A stretch of 64,000 nt of DNA from Allochromatium vinosum DSM 180 (GCF_000025485.1 NC_013851.1:845154-909153); one strand, 5' to 3'; shown: positions 51,499-62,510, numbered from the stretch's first letter. The notes: generated by a model from the letters alone, not told the origin. Program-made: numbers and translations.

Positions 51499-51803
51499 AC
51501 ATCGACCAGATCGCCGACGCCATCGAACAGGACGCGGGTGAAGCCTTGCCGGGTCTGCGCGAGAGCCTCGCCGAGATGCGCGACGGCCTCGTCGCGCGCA
51601 CCACGACCCCGGAGCAGATGCTCGTCAGATCCGCGCGTCAGGCGCTGGGGCTTTCGCAGCCTCAGTTCGCCGACCTGATTCAGACGCCCGTGGCAACTTT
51701 GCGTGACTGGGAGCAGGGTCGATTCACGCCGCCGGGCGCGGTGCTGTGTCTTCTGAAGATCGTCGCCAAGCATCCCGAGGTATTGACTGAACTGGCGGCC
51801 TGA
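51495..51803 (+). CDS. XRE-family antitoxin (HigA-like)
   Basis: 102 residues. A helical N-terminus is followed by an XRE helix-turn-helix (QMLVRSARQALGLSQPQFADLIQTPVATLRDWEQGRFTPPGAVLCLLKI, core LGLSQPQFADLIQTPVATL). It should neutralise the toxin and repress the pair through the palindrome at 51173-51187. Start overlaps the toxin stop (ATGA). Confidence 0.88.
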   Translation: MNIDQIADAIEQDAGEALPGLRESLAEMRDGLVARTTTPEQMLVRSARQALGLSQPQFADLIQTPVATLRDWEQGRFTPPGAVLCLLKIVAKHPEVLTELAA

Positions 51804-51861
51804 GCGCCTTCGTAGGGACTTCAAGCCGGCAAGTCGCCGTCTGGTGAGGCGGAAATGCCCA

Positions 51862-53397
51862 TCAACGACACTCGCGCAGATCACGCGGTCTCAGTCCGGC
51901 GACGAGCAAGAGTGTTACATAAACCAATCCGCCCGCCAGAATCCAGCCCGTCAGCTCCAGGATCCGCGTCCAGGCGTCCGCAAGCATCCAGTCGGCACGC
52001 TCTCCAAGACCCCAGTGCAGCACAAGCCCCATCGCCAAACTGGCCGGCAACGTCTGAGCGAGCAGTCGCGTCCAGCCGGGGGGGGGGCGATAGATGCCCG
52101 ATCGCCTCAGTCCGCGCAGCAGCAGGACGGCGTTGAGCGCGGCCGTGAACGCTGTTGCGAGCGCCAGGCCGGCATGTCCCAGCGGCACCATGAGTAGCAG
52201 ATGCAGCACCAGCCCGACACCGAGCGCGATCAGCGCCAGCCGAACCGGCGTGCGTACGTCCTGCCGGGCGTAATAGCCGGGTACCAGCACCTTGATCGCC
52301 AGAAAGGCCGGGATCCCGAGCGCATAGGCCATGAGCGAGTACGCCGCCTGGGTGACGTCGTCGGCGCCGAACTCGGACGACAGAAAGAGTGTGGCCATCA
52401 CCGGCTCGGCCAGCACCAGCAGTCCGACCGCCGCCGGCAGACCGAGCAGCAGTGCCAGCCGCAAGGCCCAGTCGAGCGTATCTGAGAAGCGCTCGGAATC
52501 CTGCGCGGCCTGACGTTGCGACAGACGCGGCAGGATCACCGTGCCCAGCGCCACGCCCAGCAGGCCGAGCGGCAGTTCCATGAGCCGATCCGAGTAATAG
52601 AGCCAGGAGATGCTGCCGGTCACGAGCACCGAGGCCAGCAGGGTGTCGAGCAGCAGGCTGATCTGGCCCACGGACACGCCCAGCACCGCCGGCCCCAGAC
52701 GCCTGAAAACAGCGATCACGCCCGGATCGCGCGGTTTGAAGCGCGGTCGCGGCAACAGCCCGAGCCGTGCCAGAAAGGGCAGTTGAAACGCCAGTTGCAC
52801 CAGCCCGGCGACGAGCACGCCCCAGGCCAGCGCCAGGATCGGCGTCTCCAGCAACGGTGCCAGCCACAACGCACAGCCGATCAGGACGATGTTGAGCAGC
52901 GCCGGAGTGAAAGCCGGCACCCCGAAACGTTCATAGGTGTTGAGCAGGGCGCCGGCCAGCGCCGTGAGCGTGATGAAGAACAGATAGGGCAGGGTGAGCC
53001 GCAGCAGCATCGTGGCCAGCGCGAGTTGATCGGCGTCCGCGCCGAAGCCGGGCGCGAAGACCAGGATCAGCAGCGGTGCGGCCAGAATGCCGAGTCCGGT
53101 GATCAGGAGTAGCGCAGCAGCCAGTGTGCCTGTCAGGTCATCGACGAAGGACTTGAGCGCCGGCAGCCCCTGTCGCTCGCGATAGTCGTTGAGTACCGGC
53201 ACCAGCGCCATCGAGAAGGCGCCCTCGGCGAACAGCCGGCGCGCGAAATTGGGGATCTTGAAGGCGACGAAGAAGGCATCGGTCGCCGCATCGGCGCCGA
53301 ACACGCGCGCGATGGTCAGATCCCGCACGAATCCCAGAATACGCGACAACAGCGTTCCGCCGCCCACCTTGGCGAACGAGGCAACCAGCGAGGCCAT
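51862..53397 (-). CDS. murJ: Lipid II flippase MurJ
   Basis: 511 residues, about 14 membrane helices, MVF/MOP fold. FAKVGGGTLLSRILGFVRDLTIARVFGA at the N-terminus holds the conserved Arg residues of the cavity; FKIPNFARRLFAEGAFSMALVPVL is the family hallmark. It flips lipid II across the inner membrane. Divergent from rpsT, the usual arrangement. Confidence 0.96.
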   Translation of the reverse strand: MASLVASFAKVGGGTLLSRILGFVRDLTIARVFGADAATDAFFVAFKIPNFARRLFAEGAFSMALVPVLNDYRERQGLPALKSFVDDLTGTLAAALLLITGLGILAAPLLILVFAPGFGADADQLALATMLLRLTLPYLFFITLTALAGALLNTYERFGVPAFTPALLNIVLIGCALWLAPLLETPILALAWGVLVAGLVQLAFQLPFLARLGLLPRPRFKPRDPGVIAVFRRLGPAVLGVSVGQISLLLDTLLASVLVTGSISWLYYSDRLMELPLGLLGVALGTVILPRLSQRQAAQDSERFSDTLDWALRLALLLGLPAAVGLLVLAEPVMATLFLSSEFGADDVTQAAYSLMAYALGIPAFLAIKVLVPGYYARQDVRTPVRLALIALGVGLVLHLLLMVPLGHAGLALATAFTAALNAVLLLRGLRRSGIYRPPPGWTRLLAQTLPASLAMGLVLHWGLGERADWMLADAWTRILELTGWILAGGLVYVTLLLVAGLRPRDLRECR

Positions 53398-53578
53398 GGA
53401 TCGGAGGCGGCTCCAGACAGGAAAAGGCGCTGATTATAATTGACAATCGTGCTCCGATCCGAAATACTGCGTCGTCTAAAACCGCGTTCGGTGTGGCCCA
53501 AGCTGCTGGCCGACCCTCCACGCGGTTTCATCGTTTTTACCTCGACCGCGTCAGACATCGAATTCTCGGGAGACTCAG

Positions 53579-53842
53579 TTGGCTAATTCACCTCAAGCGC
53601 GCAAGCGCGCCCGTCAGGCGGAAGACCGTCGTCAGCGTAACATGGCTCAGCGCAGCACCCTGCGCACCTTCATCAAGAAGGTGATCAAGGCGATCCGCGC
53701 CGAAGACAAGGAAGCGGCCGTGCAGGCGTTCAAAGACGCCGTGCCGCGTATCGACCGCGCCGCGCGCAAGGGCCTGATCCACGCCAACAAGGCGGCGCGT
53801 CACAAGAGCCGTCTGAACGCCCACATCAAGGCCATGGCCTGA
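53579..53842 (+). CDS. rpsT: 30S ribosomal protein S20
   Basis: 87 residues. A TTG start at 53579 with GGGAG upstream; E. coli rpsT also starts with UUG, part of its autoregulation, so the weak start is probably kept on purpose. [20 protein letters not shown] and the Lys/Ala-rich helices are typical; it binds 16S rRNA early in 30S assembly. Confidence 0.97.
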   Translation: MANSPQARKRARQAEDRRQRNMAQRSTLRTFIKKVIKAIRAEDKEAAVQAFKDAVPRIDRAARKGLIHANKAARHKSRLNAHIKAMA

Positions 53843-53870
53843 TCGCGAAGACGCTCGTACTGAAGACACG

Positions 53871-53896
53871 AAAAACCGGCCTTGAGCCGGTTTTTT
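53871..53896 (+). terminator. Intrinsic terminator after rpsT
   Basis: AAACCGGC and GCCGGTTT pair around CTTGA-type loop, followed by a T-run (TTTTTTG). The A-run on the other arm could let it serve lgt, which converges from 53915, as a bidirectional terminator. Confidence 0.9.
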
Positions 53897-53914
53897 GTTG
53901 CCTGCAAATCGTGC

Positions 53915-54745
53915 TCAGGCCGTCTTTCGCGGACGATAAGCCAGGGCGAGCAGCAATGCACCCGCGAGCATCATCGGCAGCGACAGGATCTGCCCCATGG
54001 TCAGCCAGTCGAAGGCCAGATAGCCGATGTGGGCATCGGGTTCGCGCACGAATTCGACCAGGAAGCGGAAACCGCCGTAGCCCAGCAGGAACAGCCCCGA
54101 GACCGCCATCATCGGACGCGGACGGCTGGAGAAGATCCAGAGCACGGCGAACAGTACCAGTCCTTCGAGTGCAGCCTCGTAGAGCTGAGAGGCGTGCACG
54201 GCCGGACTCAGCAGGGCGTCGGCCGGCTGGTCGAGACACTGACGCGGAAAGCGCTCGCAGGAAAGTTGAAAACCCCAGGGCCACTCGGTGCGATGCCCCC
54301 AGAGTTCGCCATTGATGAAGTTGCCGATGCGCCCGGCCAGCAGTCCGGTCGGCACCAGGGGTGCGAGGAAGTCGCCGACCTGGAAGAAGTGCAGCCGATG
54401 ACGGCGCGCAAACAGCCAGATCGCGACCATCACACCGATCAGCCCGCCATGGAAGGACATGCCGCCTTCCCAGACCTTGAGCAGATTCAGCGGATTGGTC
54501 AGGATCTGATCGAATCCGTAGAACAGCATGTAGCCGAGCCGTCCGCCGACGATGACGCCGAGGACGCCGTAGAAGATGAGGTCGTCGACCATCTCGGTCG
54601 TCCAGCCGGACTCGGGGCGGCGCGCGCGCCAGCGCCCGAGCCACCAGGCCAGCGCGAAGCCGATCAGATACATGAGGCCATACCAATGGACCTTGAGCGG
54701 GCCAAGGGCGAGGGCGACGGGGTCGATGTCGGGATAGGTCAGCAT
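53915..54745 (-). CDS. lgt: Prolipoprotein diacylglyceryl transferase
   Basis: 276 residues from ATG 54745. Attaches diacylglycerol to the lipobox Cys of prolipoproteins. Seven membrane segments; [12 protein letters not shown] with the essential His, and the Lgt signature [13 protein letters not shown] with the catalytic Arg, then [15 protein letters not shown]. Full length. The frame is open far upstream into the GH17-like gene but that part has no homology. Confidence 0.96.
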   Translation of the reverse strand: MLTYPDIDPVALALGPLKVHWYGLMYLIGFALAWWLGRWRARRPESGWTTEMVDDLIFYGVLGVIVGGRLGYMLFYGFDQILTNPLNLLKVWEGGMSFHGGLIGVMVAIWLFARRHRLHFFQVGDFLAPLVPTGLLAGRIGNFINGELWGHRTEWPWGFQLSCERFPRQCLDQPADALLSPAVHASQLYEAALEGLVLFAVLWIFSSRPRPMMAVSGLFLLGYGGFRFLVEFVREPDAHIGYLAFDWLTMGQILSLPMMLAGALLLALAYRPRKTA

Positions 54746-54761
54746 ATGGTCGCGGATGGTA

Positions 54762-56729
54762 TCACGGTGTCGTGGTGGTGAAGGAGTGGGCCAGGGCGGC
54801 GAAATCGAGGTCCGGCCGCTTGGGGAAGAACTGTCCTTCGAAGGCTCCGTTCCAGCGCACGCCGTCAGGCAGCTGGGGTGCGAGCCGGGAGCCGGGCGCG
54901 ATCCCGGTGGGGTGCTGCGATGGCGGTCGTAGCCCTGAGACGCCACTGTAGCCGAAGAGTCCGTAGTTGGCTTCGGCGCCATAGGGACCGGAGCGGCCGA
55001 GGAGGGTGCGCCTGGTCGCCAGCTCATCAGCTGGAAGGTTCGGCGAGGATTTCCAGGGTTCGTCGAAGGCTTCGAACAGATGGATCTGCACGCCCGTGGT
55101 CCGCGACCAGGCGACGGCCTCGCGCACGAAGGCGCTCGCCAGGGCCGGGCTGAAATAGCGCCGAGCGATGGCCAGACCGCCGGCGTCGAGCCGCGCCCCG
55201 GAGGTATCGAGCCGGTCGGCGATCGCGGCGAAGGCCGTGTCCGGACGGATCGGCGCCCCATCCTCGACATAGCCGGGCAGATTGAAGGCGATGCCATCGG
55301 TGGGGTGGCCGATCTCGCCGATCATGATCTCGATCGGTCGCTCGCCGGCCAGTGTCCGGATCGTTCGTTCGAGCTGGCACCACTTCCGGCTGAGTTCGCC
55401 CTTATCGGGATCGAAATAGACCGACCACTGACCGCTTTGGGCAGCCGCTTCGACTGCCTCTGGACTGGGATAGAGGTTCTCCATCACGTAATCCGACTCC
55501 GCGAGCAGGGCGGCGACCTCGCGACCGAAGCGGGCGAGTGCCGGATCGTCCGCGTTCGGGTCGGCCAGCCGAAAGCGGTGTCCGCGCGCACCGAGCCGCA
55601 GATCGAGTCCGGCGAAAGCTGCGTTCGGCGCCATCTGCGCTCTGGCGTACTTCAGCATGGCGGTGATCTGTTCGGTCGGACTCGGCTGGCCGTCCGGCCC
55701 GCTCCAGGGCTGGGCGTATTCGTTGGAGAGGATCAGATGGGTGACGGTCCCCGGAAAGCGGGCGTTGGCGACCTGGGCCTGAGCGAGCGCGGACAGGATC
55801 GCGAAACGCATCCGGTCGTTCACCAGGGTGCCGGCGACCTGGATGTTGTCCACGCCGAGCTTGAGCGTCAGCAGACGCCGACCGGCCTGGGCGTTGATCT
55901 CAGCGGCGGCGAGTGCGATCTGAGCATTGGCGTCGCCGGCGAAGAACCCGGGATTGAGCCGCGCCTCCGGGTCGGTCGGACTCGTCGGTTCGAACAATGT
56001 CTGATGGATGGCGACCACGCGCAGATCCTGTCCGGGCGTGCCGGCTGTCTCGACCTGGAGGCGCTCAGGCGCGGGTCTGACATGGACGGCCGTCGGCGGA
56101 AAGAGAAAGACCACATCGGTGGTCTCGCATCTCTGATAGGGCATGGTCTCGCCGGGACGGAGTTCGAGGAGGCGGCGATCGGTCCAGAACGGCAGGGCGA
56201 CATAGTCCTGCCCGTCGACCTGACGCCAGTAGCCGGCCTGAAAGCCCGTGCCATAGGTTGCGAGTGTCAGCGGCGCTCCGCCGGCGGCCCGTCGCAGGGC
56301 ATCGAGCTGTCGATAGACCGAGGCCGCGTGATCGACGCCGCTGACGGTCTGGGGTGTGCGATCCTCGAAGAAACGTGTCTTGGTGTGGCTCCAGGCGACA
56401 GCGTCCTGTCCGCGCAGCGCCTCGGGCAGGAAGTCCAGCGAACCGGTCGCTGAGACGTCCTGAAGCCGTCCCGCCTCGTCGAAGGTCAGGCGCAGGGTCT
56501 GGGTCGCCGCCCACAGCGAGCGATCCGGGTTCTCGACGTCGATGCCGCCGACATAGCTGTTGAAGGCCGGCACATGGACGTCTCCTGGCGCATAGGGATT
56601 GTCCGTCCGCGCGCTCCAGTGTCCGACATAGGGCTGATAGGCCAGTCCCAGGATCGGCGTGTCCGCCGGCACGCCTCCGGTTGCAGCGAGACTCAGGGTA
56701 AGCAGCGCCATCGAGCGTCGAAGCCACAT
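54762..56729 (-). CDS. Secreted GH17-like glycoside hydrolase
   Basis: 655 residues from ATG 56729; signal peptide ([19 protein letters not shown]). The N-terminal 130 residues are unassigned; the rest is a TIM-barrel like GH17 beta-1,3-glucanases: [28 protein letters not shown], the acid/base Glu in [11 protein letters not shown] and the nucleophile Glu in [12 protein letters not shown], then [11 protein letters not shown]. It could hydrolyse or remodel beta-1,3-glucan or a periplasmic glucan. The 20-bp gap to the Smr gene upstream suggests a shared transcript. Confidence 0.8.
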   Translation of the reverse strand: MWLRRSMALLTLSLAATGGVPADTPILGLAYQPYVGHWSARTDNPYAPGDVHVPAFNSYVGGIDVENPDRSLWAATQTLRLTFDEAGRLQDVSATGSLDFLPEALRGQDAVAWSHTKTRFFEDRTPQTVSGVDHAASVYRQLDALRRAAGGAPLTLATYGTGFQAGYWRQVDGQDYVALPFWTDRRLLELRPGETMPYQRCETTDVVFLFPPTAVHVRPAPERLQVETAGTPGQDLRVVAIHQTLFEPTSPTDPEARLNPGFFAGDANAQIALAAAEINAQAGRRLLTLKLGVDNIQVAGTLVNDRMRFAILSALAQAQVANARFPGTVTHLILSNEYAQPWSGPDGQPSPTEQITAMLKYARAQMAPNAAFAGLDLRLGARGHRFRLADPNADDPALARFGREVAALLAESDYVMENLYPSPEAVEAAAQSGQWSVYFDPDKGELSRKWCQLERTIRTLAGERPIEIMIGEIGHPTDGIAFNLPGYVEDGAPIRPDTAFAAIADRLDTSGARLDAGGLAIARRYFSPALASAFVREAVAWSRTTGVQIHLFEAFDEPWKSSPNLPADELATRRTLLGRSGPYGAEANYGLFGYSGVSGLRPPSQHPTGIAPGSRLAPQLPDGVRWNGAFEGQFFPKRPDLDFAALAHSFTTTTP

Positions 56730-56748
56730 GCCGAGCCGCCGTCCCCGC

Positions 56749-57303
56749 TCAGTCCATGCGCGCCCTGGACGCCTTGTTGGGATTGCGCAGCAGCACATAG
56801 ACCGCTCCGGTTCCGCCATCACGACGGGTCGCTGAACAGAAGGCCAGAACCTGATCATAGAGTCTGAGCCAGTAGTTGACCTTGCTCTTGAGCACGGGCG
56901 CCCGTCCGCTGGAACCATAACCCTTGCCGTGGATGATGCGCGCGCAACGCACCCGCCGATGCGTGCACTCGGTGAGGAATTCGGCCAGGATCTGACGCGC
57001 GTGCTCAGCCTGGATTCCATGCAGATCGACCTCCAGCCCGACCGGAAAGGCCCCACGCTGGAGATCGGCGAGCACCCGGTTCTGGACGCCGGGGCGCGCG
57101 AAGAGCAGATAGTCGTGGGTTGTGACTTCGGACTCGGCGAGTGCGACCCGCTCGTCACCCTCCGGCGCTTCGATCGGACGTGGACGCGGCACTGGCGGCG
57201 GGCGGCGGCGGAAGGGTTCGGCGCTCTCGAACGACAAAGGCTCGGCATCCTCGACCTGTTCGCGGAAGAGCTGACGGTCGGCGTCCTGGAGTGTGGGTTT
57301 CAT
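56749..57303 (-). CDS. Smr-domain protein
   Basis: 184 residues. Pro-rich N-terminal tail, then the Smr domain: [29 protein letters not shown] and [12 protein letters not shown]. Bacterial Smr proteins are small nucleases acting on RNA (SmrB at collided ribosomes) or DNA. The LDLHG-type motif here is VDLHG and HGKG is intact, so it should be active. Divergent from surE. Confidence 0.9.
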   Translation of the reverse strand: MKPTLQDADRQLFREQVEDAEPLSFESAEPFRRRPPPVPRPRPIEAPEGDERVALAESEVTTHDYLLFARPGVQNRVLADLQRGAFPVGLEVDLHGIQAEHARQILAEFLTECTHRRVRCARIIHGKGYGSSGRAPVLKSKVNYWLRLYDQVLAFCSATRRDGGTGAVYVLLRNPNKASRARMD

Positions 57304-57440
57304 CGGCTGGATTGGGGCTGTCTGGGCAGGCTTTGGGGGGCGAGTATAGCCGCCCCACGATCGGTCGACGATGTCGGGATGCCCGATCAGCGTCCGTAGA
57401 GTATGATCCTCGGCGATACCAAGAGACTCGCGAAAAAACG

Positions 57441-58190
57441 ATGAAAATCCTTGTCAGTAACGACGACGGCTATCAGTCACCCGGTTTGATCGTATTGGCC
57501 GAGGCCCTGACGGCCCTGGGCGAGGTGGTCGTCGTGGCCCCGGAACGCGACCGCAGCGGAGCGAGCAACTCGCTCACGCTCGACCGACCGCTACGCGCCA
57601 AGCGCATGCCCAACGGTTTCATCCAGGTCGACGGCACACCGACCGACTGTGTGCATCTGGCGCTCACCGGATTGCCCTCGATCGAGCCGGACATCGTAGT
57701 CTCCGGCATCAATCATGGCCAGAATCTGGGTGACGACGTGCTCTACTCGGGCACGGTCGCCGCCGCCACCGAGGGGCGCTTCCTGGGACTGCCCTCGATC
57801 GCCGTCTCCATGGCTTCGAGTGCGCCCCGGCACCTCGACACCGCCGCGCGCGTGGCGGTCCAGTTGGTCGAGCGTCTGCGTCAGAACCCGCTCGAATCCA
57901 GCATCATCCTCAACGTCAATGTTCCCGATCGCCCTTATGCCGAACTCGCGGGCTTCAAGGCCACGCGGCTGGGCCATCGGCACAAGGCCGAACCGATCGT
58001 CGAGGCGCGCGACCCGCGCGGTCAGCCGATCTACTGGATCGGGCCGGCCGGCCCCGAACAGGATGCCGGACCCGGCACGGACTTCGACGCCGTGCGCTCG
58101 GGCTTCGTCTCGATCACGCCGCTACAGGTCGACCTGACCCGGCATTCCGCCCTGGAGTCGCTCGGTTCCTGGCTGACCGGATGCGTGTAA
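57441..58190 (+). CDS. surE: 5'/3'-nucleotidase SurE
   Basis: 249 residues from ATG 57441. Metal-dependent nucleotidase: [15 protein letters not shown] (Asp pair), [27 protein letters not shown] and [24 protein letters not shown], seen as [11 protein letters not shown]. Its stop overlaps pcm. First gene of surE-pcm-nlpD-rpoS. Confidence 0.96.
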   Translation: MKILVSNDDGYQSPGLIVLAEALTALGEVVVVAPERDRSGASNSLTLDRPLRAKRMPNGFIQVDGTPTDCVHLALTGLPSIEPDIVVSGINHGQNLGDDVLYSGTVAAATEGRFLGLPSIAVSMASSAPRHLDTAARVAVQLVERLRQNPLESSIILNVNVPDRPYAELAGFKATRLGHRHKAEPIVEARDPRGQPIYWIGPAGPEQDAGPGTDFDAVRSGFVSITPLQVDLTRHSALESLGSWLTGCV

Positions 58191-58858
58191 TGACCGAGAC
58201 CCTGCTCGATCCGGGGATCGGCATGACCTCCAGACGCACGCGCGAGCGCCTGATCCAGCGTTTGATGGACGCCGGCATCGACTCGCCCGAGGTGCTGCGC
58301 GTGATGCGCGCGCTGCCGCGTCATCTGTTCGTCGACGAGGCGCTCGCCAGTCGTGCCTACGAGGATTCGGCGTTGCCGATCGGACATGGCCAGACCCTCT
58401 CCCAGCCCTATACCGTTGCGCGCATGACCCAGGCGCTGCTGGAGCACGGCACACCCGACACCGTGCTGGAGATCGGCACCGGCTCAGGGTTCCAGACCGC
58501 CGTTCTGGCTTCGCTGGTGCGGCGCGTCTACACCGTCGAGCGTGTCGGCGAGCTGTTCGAGCGCGCCCAGGAGCGGCTCGGCGCGCTGAAGATGCGCAAT
58601 GTCCGCTATCGCCACGGCGACGGCGCCCAGGGCTGGCCCGAGTACGCGCCCTATCAGGCCATCATGGTGACCGCCGCACCGCGCGGCATACCACGCTTGC
58701 TCGCCGAGCAGCTCGCCCCGGGCGGCATCATGGTGCTGCCGATCGGCGAGGGGCCGCGTCAGAGCCTGGTGCGGCTGGTGCGTCACGCACGCGGCGGCTT
58801 CGGTCACGAGATCCTGGAACCGGCCAGCTTCGTGCCCTTGCTGGCTGGAGTCGCCTGA
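58190..58858 (+). CDS. pcm: Protein-L-isoaspartate O-methyltransferase
   Basis: 222 residues from ATG 58190, overlapping the surE stop (TAATG); ATG 58181 is possible. Repairs isoaspartyl residues in aged proteins. PRHLFVDEALASRAYEDSALPIGHGQTLSQPY (core LPIGHGQTLSQP), the SAM motif VLEIGTGSGFQTAVLA and VTAAPRGIPRLL are diagnostic. Confidence 0.95.
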   Translation: MTETLLDPGIGMTSRRTRERLIQRLMDAGIDSPEVLRVMRALPRHLFVDEALASRAYEDSALPIGHGQTLSQPYTVARMTQALLEHGTPDTVLEIGTGSGFQTAVLASLVRRVYTVERVGELFERAQERLGALKMRNVRYRHGDGAQGWPEYAPYQAIMVTAAPRGIPRLLAEQLAPGGIMVLPIGEGPRQSLVRLVRHARGGFGHEILEPASFVPLLAGVA

Positions 58859-58951
58859 AGCCGGGGCGCACCGACCGATACGCTTGGGAGTCCCGATTGG
58901 GATGATGGGAGTCTTGATCTGACCTTGTTCCAGCTGCGATCGACCCCAACC

Positions 58952-59872
58952 ATGAAGCGTGACGCGCTGGACGACACGCGGATGCCGGTCGTCTCGTCGC
59001 TGCTGGGTCTGGCCCTGACGCTGCTGATCGCCGGTTGTGCCTCCAAATCATCGGAGTCGCTCCATGGCCGGTACTGGTCCGGTCCGGTGCCCGATGGCTA
59101 CTATCTGATCCGAAGCGGCGACAGCCTCGGTCTGATCGCCCAGCGACTCGGTGTCAGTCAGCGTCGACTCGTGCGCTGGAATCGGCTGGAACCGCCTTAC
59201 ACCATCTATGCCGATACCCTGTTGCGGATCGCGCCGCCGGATGTTCGTTCGTCTAAGGGGGTGCGCAAGCCGCCGGCACCGCTCCTCGCGGAAGCGCCGC
59301 AGCCGGCCGCCCCGAGCGAGGCGTCCACGCCGACCGACAGGCCTGAAGCGGGTCGGACTCCCGTGAACCGGACCGTCGAGCAGACGACCAAGACCGAACC
59401 GCCTCAGGCGACCAAGGCCGCCAAACCGCGGGCCGGATCGCGTCCCGCCGCCAGGACGCCGACACGCGAGGGGCCGGGTAGCCGGCGCGGACCCTCGGGC
59501 GTGGACTGGGAATGGCCGCTCACCGGCCCGCTGGTGCAGACCTACAGCGAGCGCGATCGTACCCGACATGCGATCCGCATCGGCGGTCGGTCGGGAGATC
59601 AGGTCAAGGCCGCTGCTGAGGGGCAGGTCGTCTACAGCGGGAGTGGACTCAAGGGATACGGCAACCTTATCATCATCAAACACAGTGAAAAGTATCTGAG
59701 CGCGTATGGCTTCAACCGCCGGCTGTTGGTCACGGAGGGCGAGCGTGTGAATCAGGGGCAGGTCGTGGCCGAGGTCGGGCAGGGCGCGGATGGCGCCTAT
59801 CTGCTGCATTTCGAGGTTCGTCGTCATGGTCAGGCCGTTGACCCGATCCTCTATCTGCCCGCGCGCCCTTGA
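58952..59872 (+). CDS. nlpD: Lipoprotein NlpD (amidase activator)
   Basis: 306 residues from ATG 58952 (TTG 58925 in frame). Lipobox LLIAGC, LysM domain (YYLIRSGDSLGLIAQRLGVSQRRLVRWN), a Pro/Ala/Arg-rich linker, and a LytM/M23 domain in which the Zn ligands are absent (GGRSGDQV and SAYGFN replace the HxxxD and His positions), as in NlpD, which activates AmiC rather than cutting peptidoglycan. The rpoS promoter in E. coli lies inside nlpD; the same may hold here. Confidence 0.92.
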   Translation: MKRDALDDTRMPVVSSLLGLALTLLIAGCASKSSESLHGRYWSGPVPDGYYLIRSGDSLGLIAQRLGVSQRRLVRWNRLEPPYTIYADTLLRIAPPDVRSSKGVRKPPAPLLAEAPQPAAPSEASTPTDRPEAGRTPVNRTVEQTTKTEPPQATKAAKPRAGSRPAARTPTREGPGSRRGPSGVDWEWPLTGPLVQTYSERDRTRHAIRIGGRSGDQVKAAAEGQVVYSGSGLKGYGNLIIIKHSEKYLSAYGFNRRLLVTEGERVNQGQVVAEVGQGADGAYLLHFEVRRHGQAVDPILYLPARP

Positions 59873-59902
59873 ACAGTTCGTCCCGCGCGCCGGAGGATGT
59901 GG

Positions 59903-60919
59903 ATGTCGAGCGCCAAAGACCGCGAGACCCCTGACAATCTGTCTGAGATCGATAGCGAATCCTTGCCGCTGTTGGATGGGGATTCGGACTCCGTCGCTTC
60001 CGATGACTCCGACTCGGAGGATCTCAAGCTGCTCGACGGCGACTCGTCGAGCGTTACTGGGGAGCGCCCTATCGAGGCATCCGAGGCCGATTTCGATGCC
60101 ACCCGGATCTATCTCAACGAGATCGGTGAGTCCAGGCTCCTGACCGCCGAGGAGGAGATCCGGTTCGCCCGCCTCGCCCAGGCCGGCGACAACGCGGCGC
60201 GTCAGCGCATGATCGTGTGCAACCTGCGGCTGGTGGTCAAGATCGCGCGCCGCTATCTCAATCGCGGTCTGCCGCTGCTGGATCTGATCGAGGAAGGCAA
60301 TCTCGGGCTGATCCGGGCGGTCGAGAAGTTCGACCCTGAGCGCGGCTTTCGCTTCTCGACCTATGCGACCTGGTGGATCCGCCAGACCATCGAGCGCGCC
60401 ATCATGAACCAGACGCGCACGGTGCGCCTGCCCATCCATGTGGTCAAGGAGATCAACATCTATCTCAAGGCCTCGCGCCAGCTCGCGCAGAGCCTGGACC
60501 ACGACCCGACCTCCGAGGACATCGCCCAGCTGCTCGACCGTCCGATCAACGAGGTCAAACGGATGCTGGGTCTCAACGAGCGCATCACCTCGGTCGACAC
60601 GCCCTACAGCAAGGACGCCGACAAGCCCCTGGTCGACATGCTCCAGGACGACGGTTCCAGCGACCCCACCGAGCGCATCCAGGACGACGACATCCACGTC
60701 AACATCGAGCACTGGCTCGGTCTGCTCAACGACAAGCAGCGCGAGGTGGTCGAGCGCCGTTTCGGTCTGCACGGCCATGAGAACTCGACGCTCGAAAGTG
60801 TCGCGCGCGAGCTGGGCGTCACCCGCGAACGTGTGCGTCAGATCCAGATGGACGCGCTGCGCCGGCTGCGTGATATCCTCGAAAGCGAAGGGTTTTCGGT
60901 CGAGTCTTTCTTCAAATAA
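59903..60919 (+). CDS. rpoS: RNA polymerase sigma factor RpoS
   Basis: 338 residues from ATG 59903, with GGAGG 6 nt upstream; ATG 59897 sits too close. Group 2 sigma: an acidic N-terminal tail with repeated SDSDSED and LLDGDS units, region 1.2 ([20 protein letters not shown]), region 2 ([55 protein letters not shown], core [11 protein letters not shown]), region 3 and region 4 ([19 protein letters not shown]). Synteny with nlpD makes it RpoS rather than RpoH or RpoD. Confidence 0.95.
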   Translation: MSSAKDRETPDNLSEIDSESLPLLDGDSDSVASDDSDSEDLKLLDGDSSSVTGERPIEASEADFDATRIYLNEIGESRLLTAEEEIRFARLAQAGDNAARQRMIVCNLRLVVKIARRYLNRGLPLLDLIEEGNLGLIRAVEKFDPERGFRFSTYATWWIRQTIERAIMNQTRTVRLPIHVVKEINIYLKASRQLAQSLDHDPTSEDIAQLLDRPINEVKRMLGLNERITSVDTPYSKDADKPLVDMLQDDGSSDPTERIQDDDIHVNIEHWLGLLNDKQREVVERRFGLHGHENSTLESVARELGVTRERVRQIQMDALRRLRDILESEGFSVESFFK

Positions 60920-60959
60920 GCATTGACGATTCGCGGGTTGACTTTCGATACGCGATCCA

Positions 60960-60973
60960 TTGAGATTCGTCAA
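60960..60973 (+). promoter_or_regulatory. FNR/ANR-type site upstream of ccoN
   Basis: TTGAGATTCGTCAA matches TTGAT-N4-ATCAA in 8 of 10 defined positions. It lies 86 bp before ccoN and 41 bp after rpoS. An oxygen-sensing FNR/ANR activator would fit a high-affinity cbb3 oxidase. No convincing -10 box was seen at the expected distance. Confidence 0.6.
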
Positions 60974-61059
60974 TCGACGCCGCCGGATCGCGGTCGACTC
61001 GGTCCGGGCCGGATGGCCTCCTTGCCTTCATGTTGTGTCCAACGGTTTCGGGAGGGTCC

Positions 61060-62493
61060 ATGCAAGCCAGTCTGGAGCAGAAGTACAACTTCGAGATCGT
61101 GCGCTGGTTCACGATCATGGCTGTGGTCTATCTGGTGCTGGGCGCGGCCTTCGGCGTCTACATCGCCTCGGAGCTGGCCTGGCCGTTCCTGAACTTCGAC
61201 AGTCCCTATCTCTCCTTCGGGCGGCTGCGGCCGCTGCACACCAACACCGTCATCTTCGCCTTCGGCGGCTGTACTCTGATGGCCACCGCTTTCTACTCGG
61301 TCCAGCGCACCTGCGGGGTGCGGCTCTGGAGCGACAAGCTGGCGCGCTTCACCTTCTGGGGTTGGAACGCGGTCATCGTGCTGGCGGTGCTGACGCTCCC
61401 CCTGGGGCTGACCCAGTCGAAGGAATACGCCGAGCTGGAATGGCCGATCGATATCCTGATCGCCGTCGTCTGGCTGGCCTTCACCTTCAACTTCATCATG
61501 ACCATCGCCAACCGGAAGTCCTCGCACATCTATGTGTCGAACTGGTTCTTCCTCGGCATGATGATCATGATCGTCTATCTGCATGTCGTGAACAGCCTGG
61601 CGATCCCGGTCGGACTCTTCAAGTCCTACTCGATCTTCTCCGGGGTGCAGGACGCCATGATCCAGTGGTGGTGGGGTCACAATGCGGTCGGCTTCTATCT
61701 GACCGCCGGCTTCCTCGGCATCATGTATTACTTCGTGCCCAAGCAGGCGGGGCGTCCGGTCTATTCCTACCGGCTGTCGGTGATCCACTTCTGGGCGCTG
61801 ATGTTCGGCTATGTCTGGCTCGGCGCGCATCATCTGCAATACACGGCGCTACCGGACTGGACCGGCTCGCTGGGAGCGGCGATCTCGCTGGCAATGATCA
61901 TCCCGTCCTGGGGCGGCGCGGTGAACGGCATGATGACGCTGTCCGGCGCCTGGGACCGGCTGCGCACCGACTATGTGCTGCGCTTCCTGATCATGGCGCT
62001 GGCCTTCTATGCCATGTCGACCTTCGAGGGGCCGGTGATGGCGCTCAAGAGCGTCAACGCGCTCTCGCATTACACCGACTGGACCATCGGCCATGTGCAC
62101 TCGGGCGCGCTCGGCTGGGTGGCCGGGATCTCGATCGGCGCCATCTACCATCTGATGACGCGGCTCTATCACACCGAGATGTTCTCCGAGCGCCTGATCA
62201 ACCTGCATTTCTGGACCGCGACCATCGGCACCGTGATCTACATCGTCGCCATGTGGGTGTCCGGGATCATGCAGGGGTTGATGTGGCGCGCCTATGACGA
62301 GTACGGCACCCTGGCCTATACCTTCGTCGAGTCGGTCGATGCCATGCATCCCTATTACGCCATGCGCGCCGTCGGCGGCATGCTGTTCCTGTTCGGCGCG
62401 GCGGTGATGCTGTTCAACGTGCTCATGACCGTGCGCAAATCCGTCGTCGAGGGTCGCCTGCAACAGGCGCGCGCCCTCCCGGCCATGGCCTGA
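61060..62493 (+). CDS. ccoN: cbb3-type cytochrome c oxidase subunit I
   Basis: 477 residues from ATG 61060 (GGAGGG upstream). Catalytic 12-helix subunit with heme b and the b3-CuB site: [15 protein letters not shown] (low-spin heme His), [19 protein letters not shown] (CuB His and cross-linked Tyr region), [14 protein letters not shown], and [21 protein letters not shown]. Terminal step of microaerobic respiration. First gene of ccoNOQP. Confidence 0.97.
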   Translation: MQASLEQKYNFEIVRWFTIMAVVYLVLGAAFGVYIASELAWPFLNFDSPYLSFGRLRPLHTNTVIFAFGGCTLMATAFYSVQRTCGVRLWSDKLARFTFWGWNAVIVLAVLTLPLGLTQSKEYAELEWPIDILIAVVWLAFTFNFIMTIANRKSSHIYVSNWFFLGMMIMIVYLHVVNSLAIPVGLFKSYSIFSGVQDAMIQWWWGHNAVGFYLTAGFLGIMYYFVPKQAGRPVYSYRLSVIHFWALMFGYVWLGAHHLQYTALPDWTGSLGAAISLAMIIPSWGGAVNGMMTLSGAWDRLRTDYVLRFLIMALAFYAMSTFEGPVMALKSVNALSHYTDWTIGHVHSGALGWVAGISIGAIYHLMTRLYHTEMFSERLINLHFWTATIGTVIYIVAMWVSGIMQGLMWRAYDEYGTLAYTFVESVDAMHPYYAMRAVGGMLFLFGAAVMLFNVLMTVRKSVVEGRLQQARALPAMA

Positions 62494-62510
62494 AGCGGGA
62501 GACCGAACAC

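Noticed and set aside
53915-55297. 460-codon extended version of lgt
   Set aside because: The first 184 codons are antisense-like out-of-frame sequence over the GH17-like gene; Lgt homology starts at ATG 54745.
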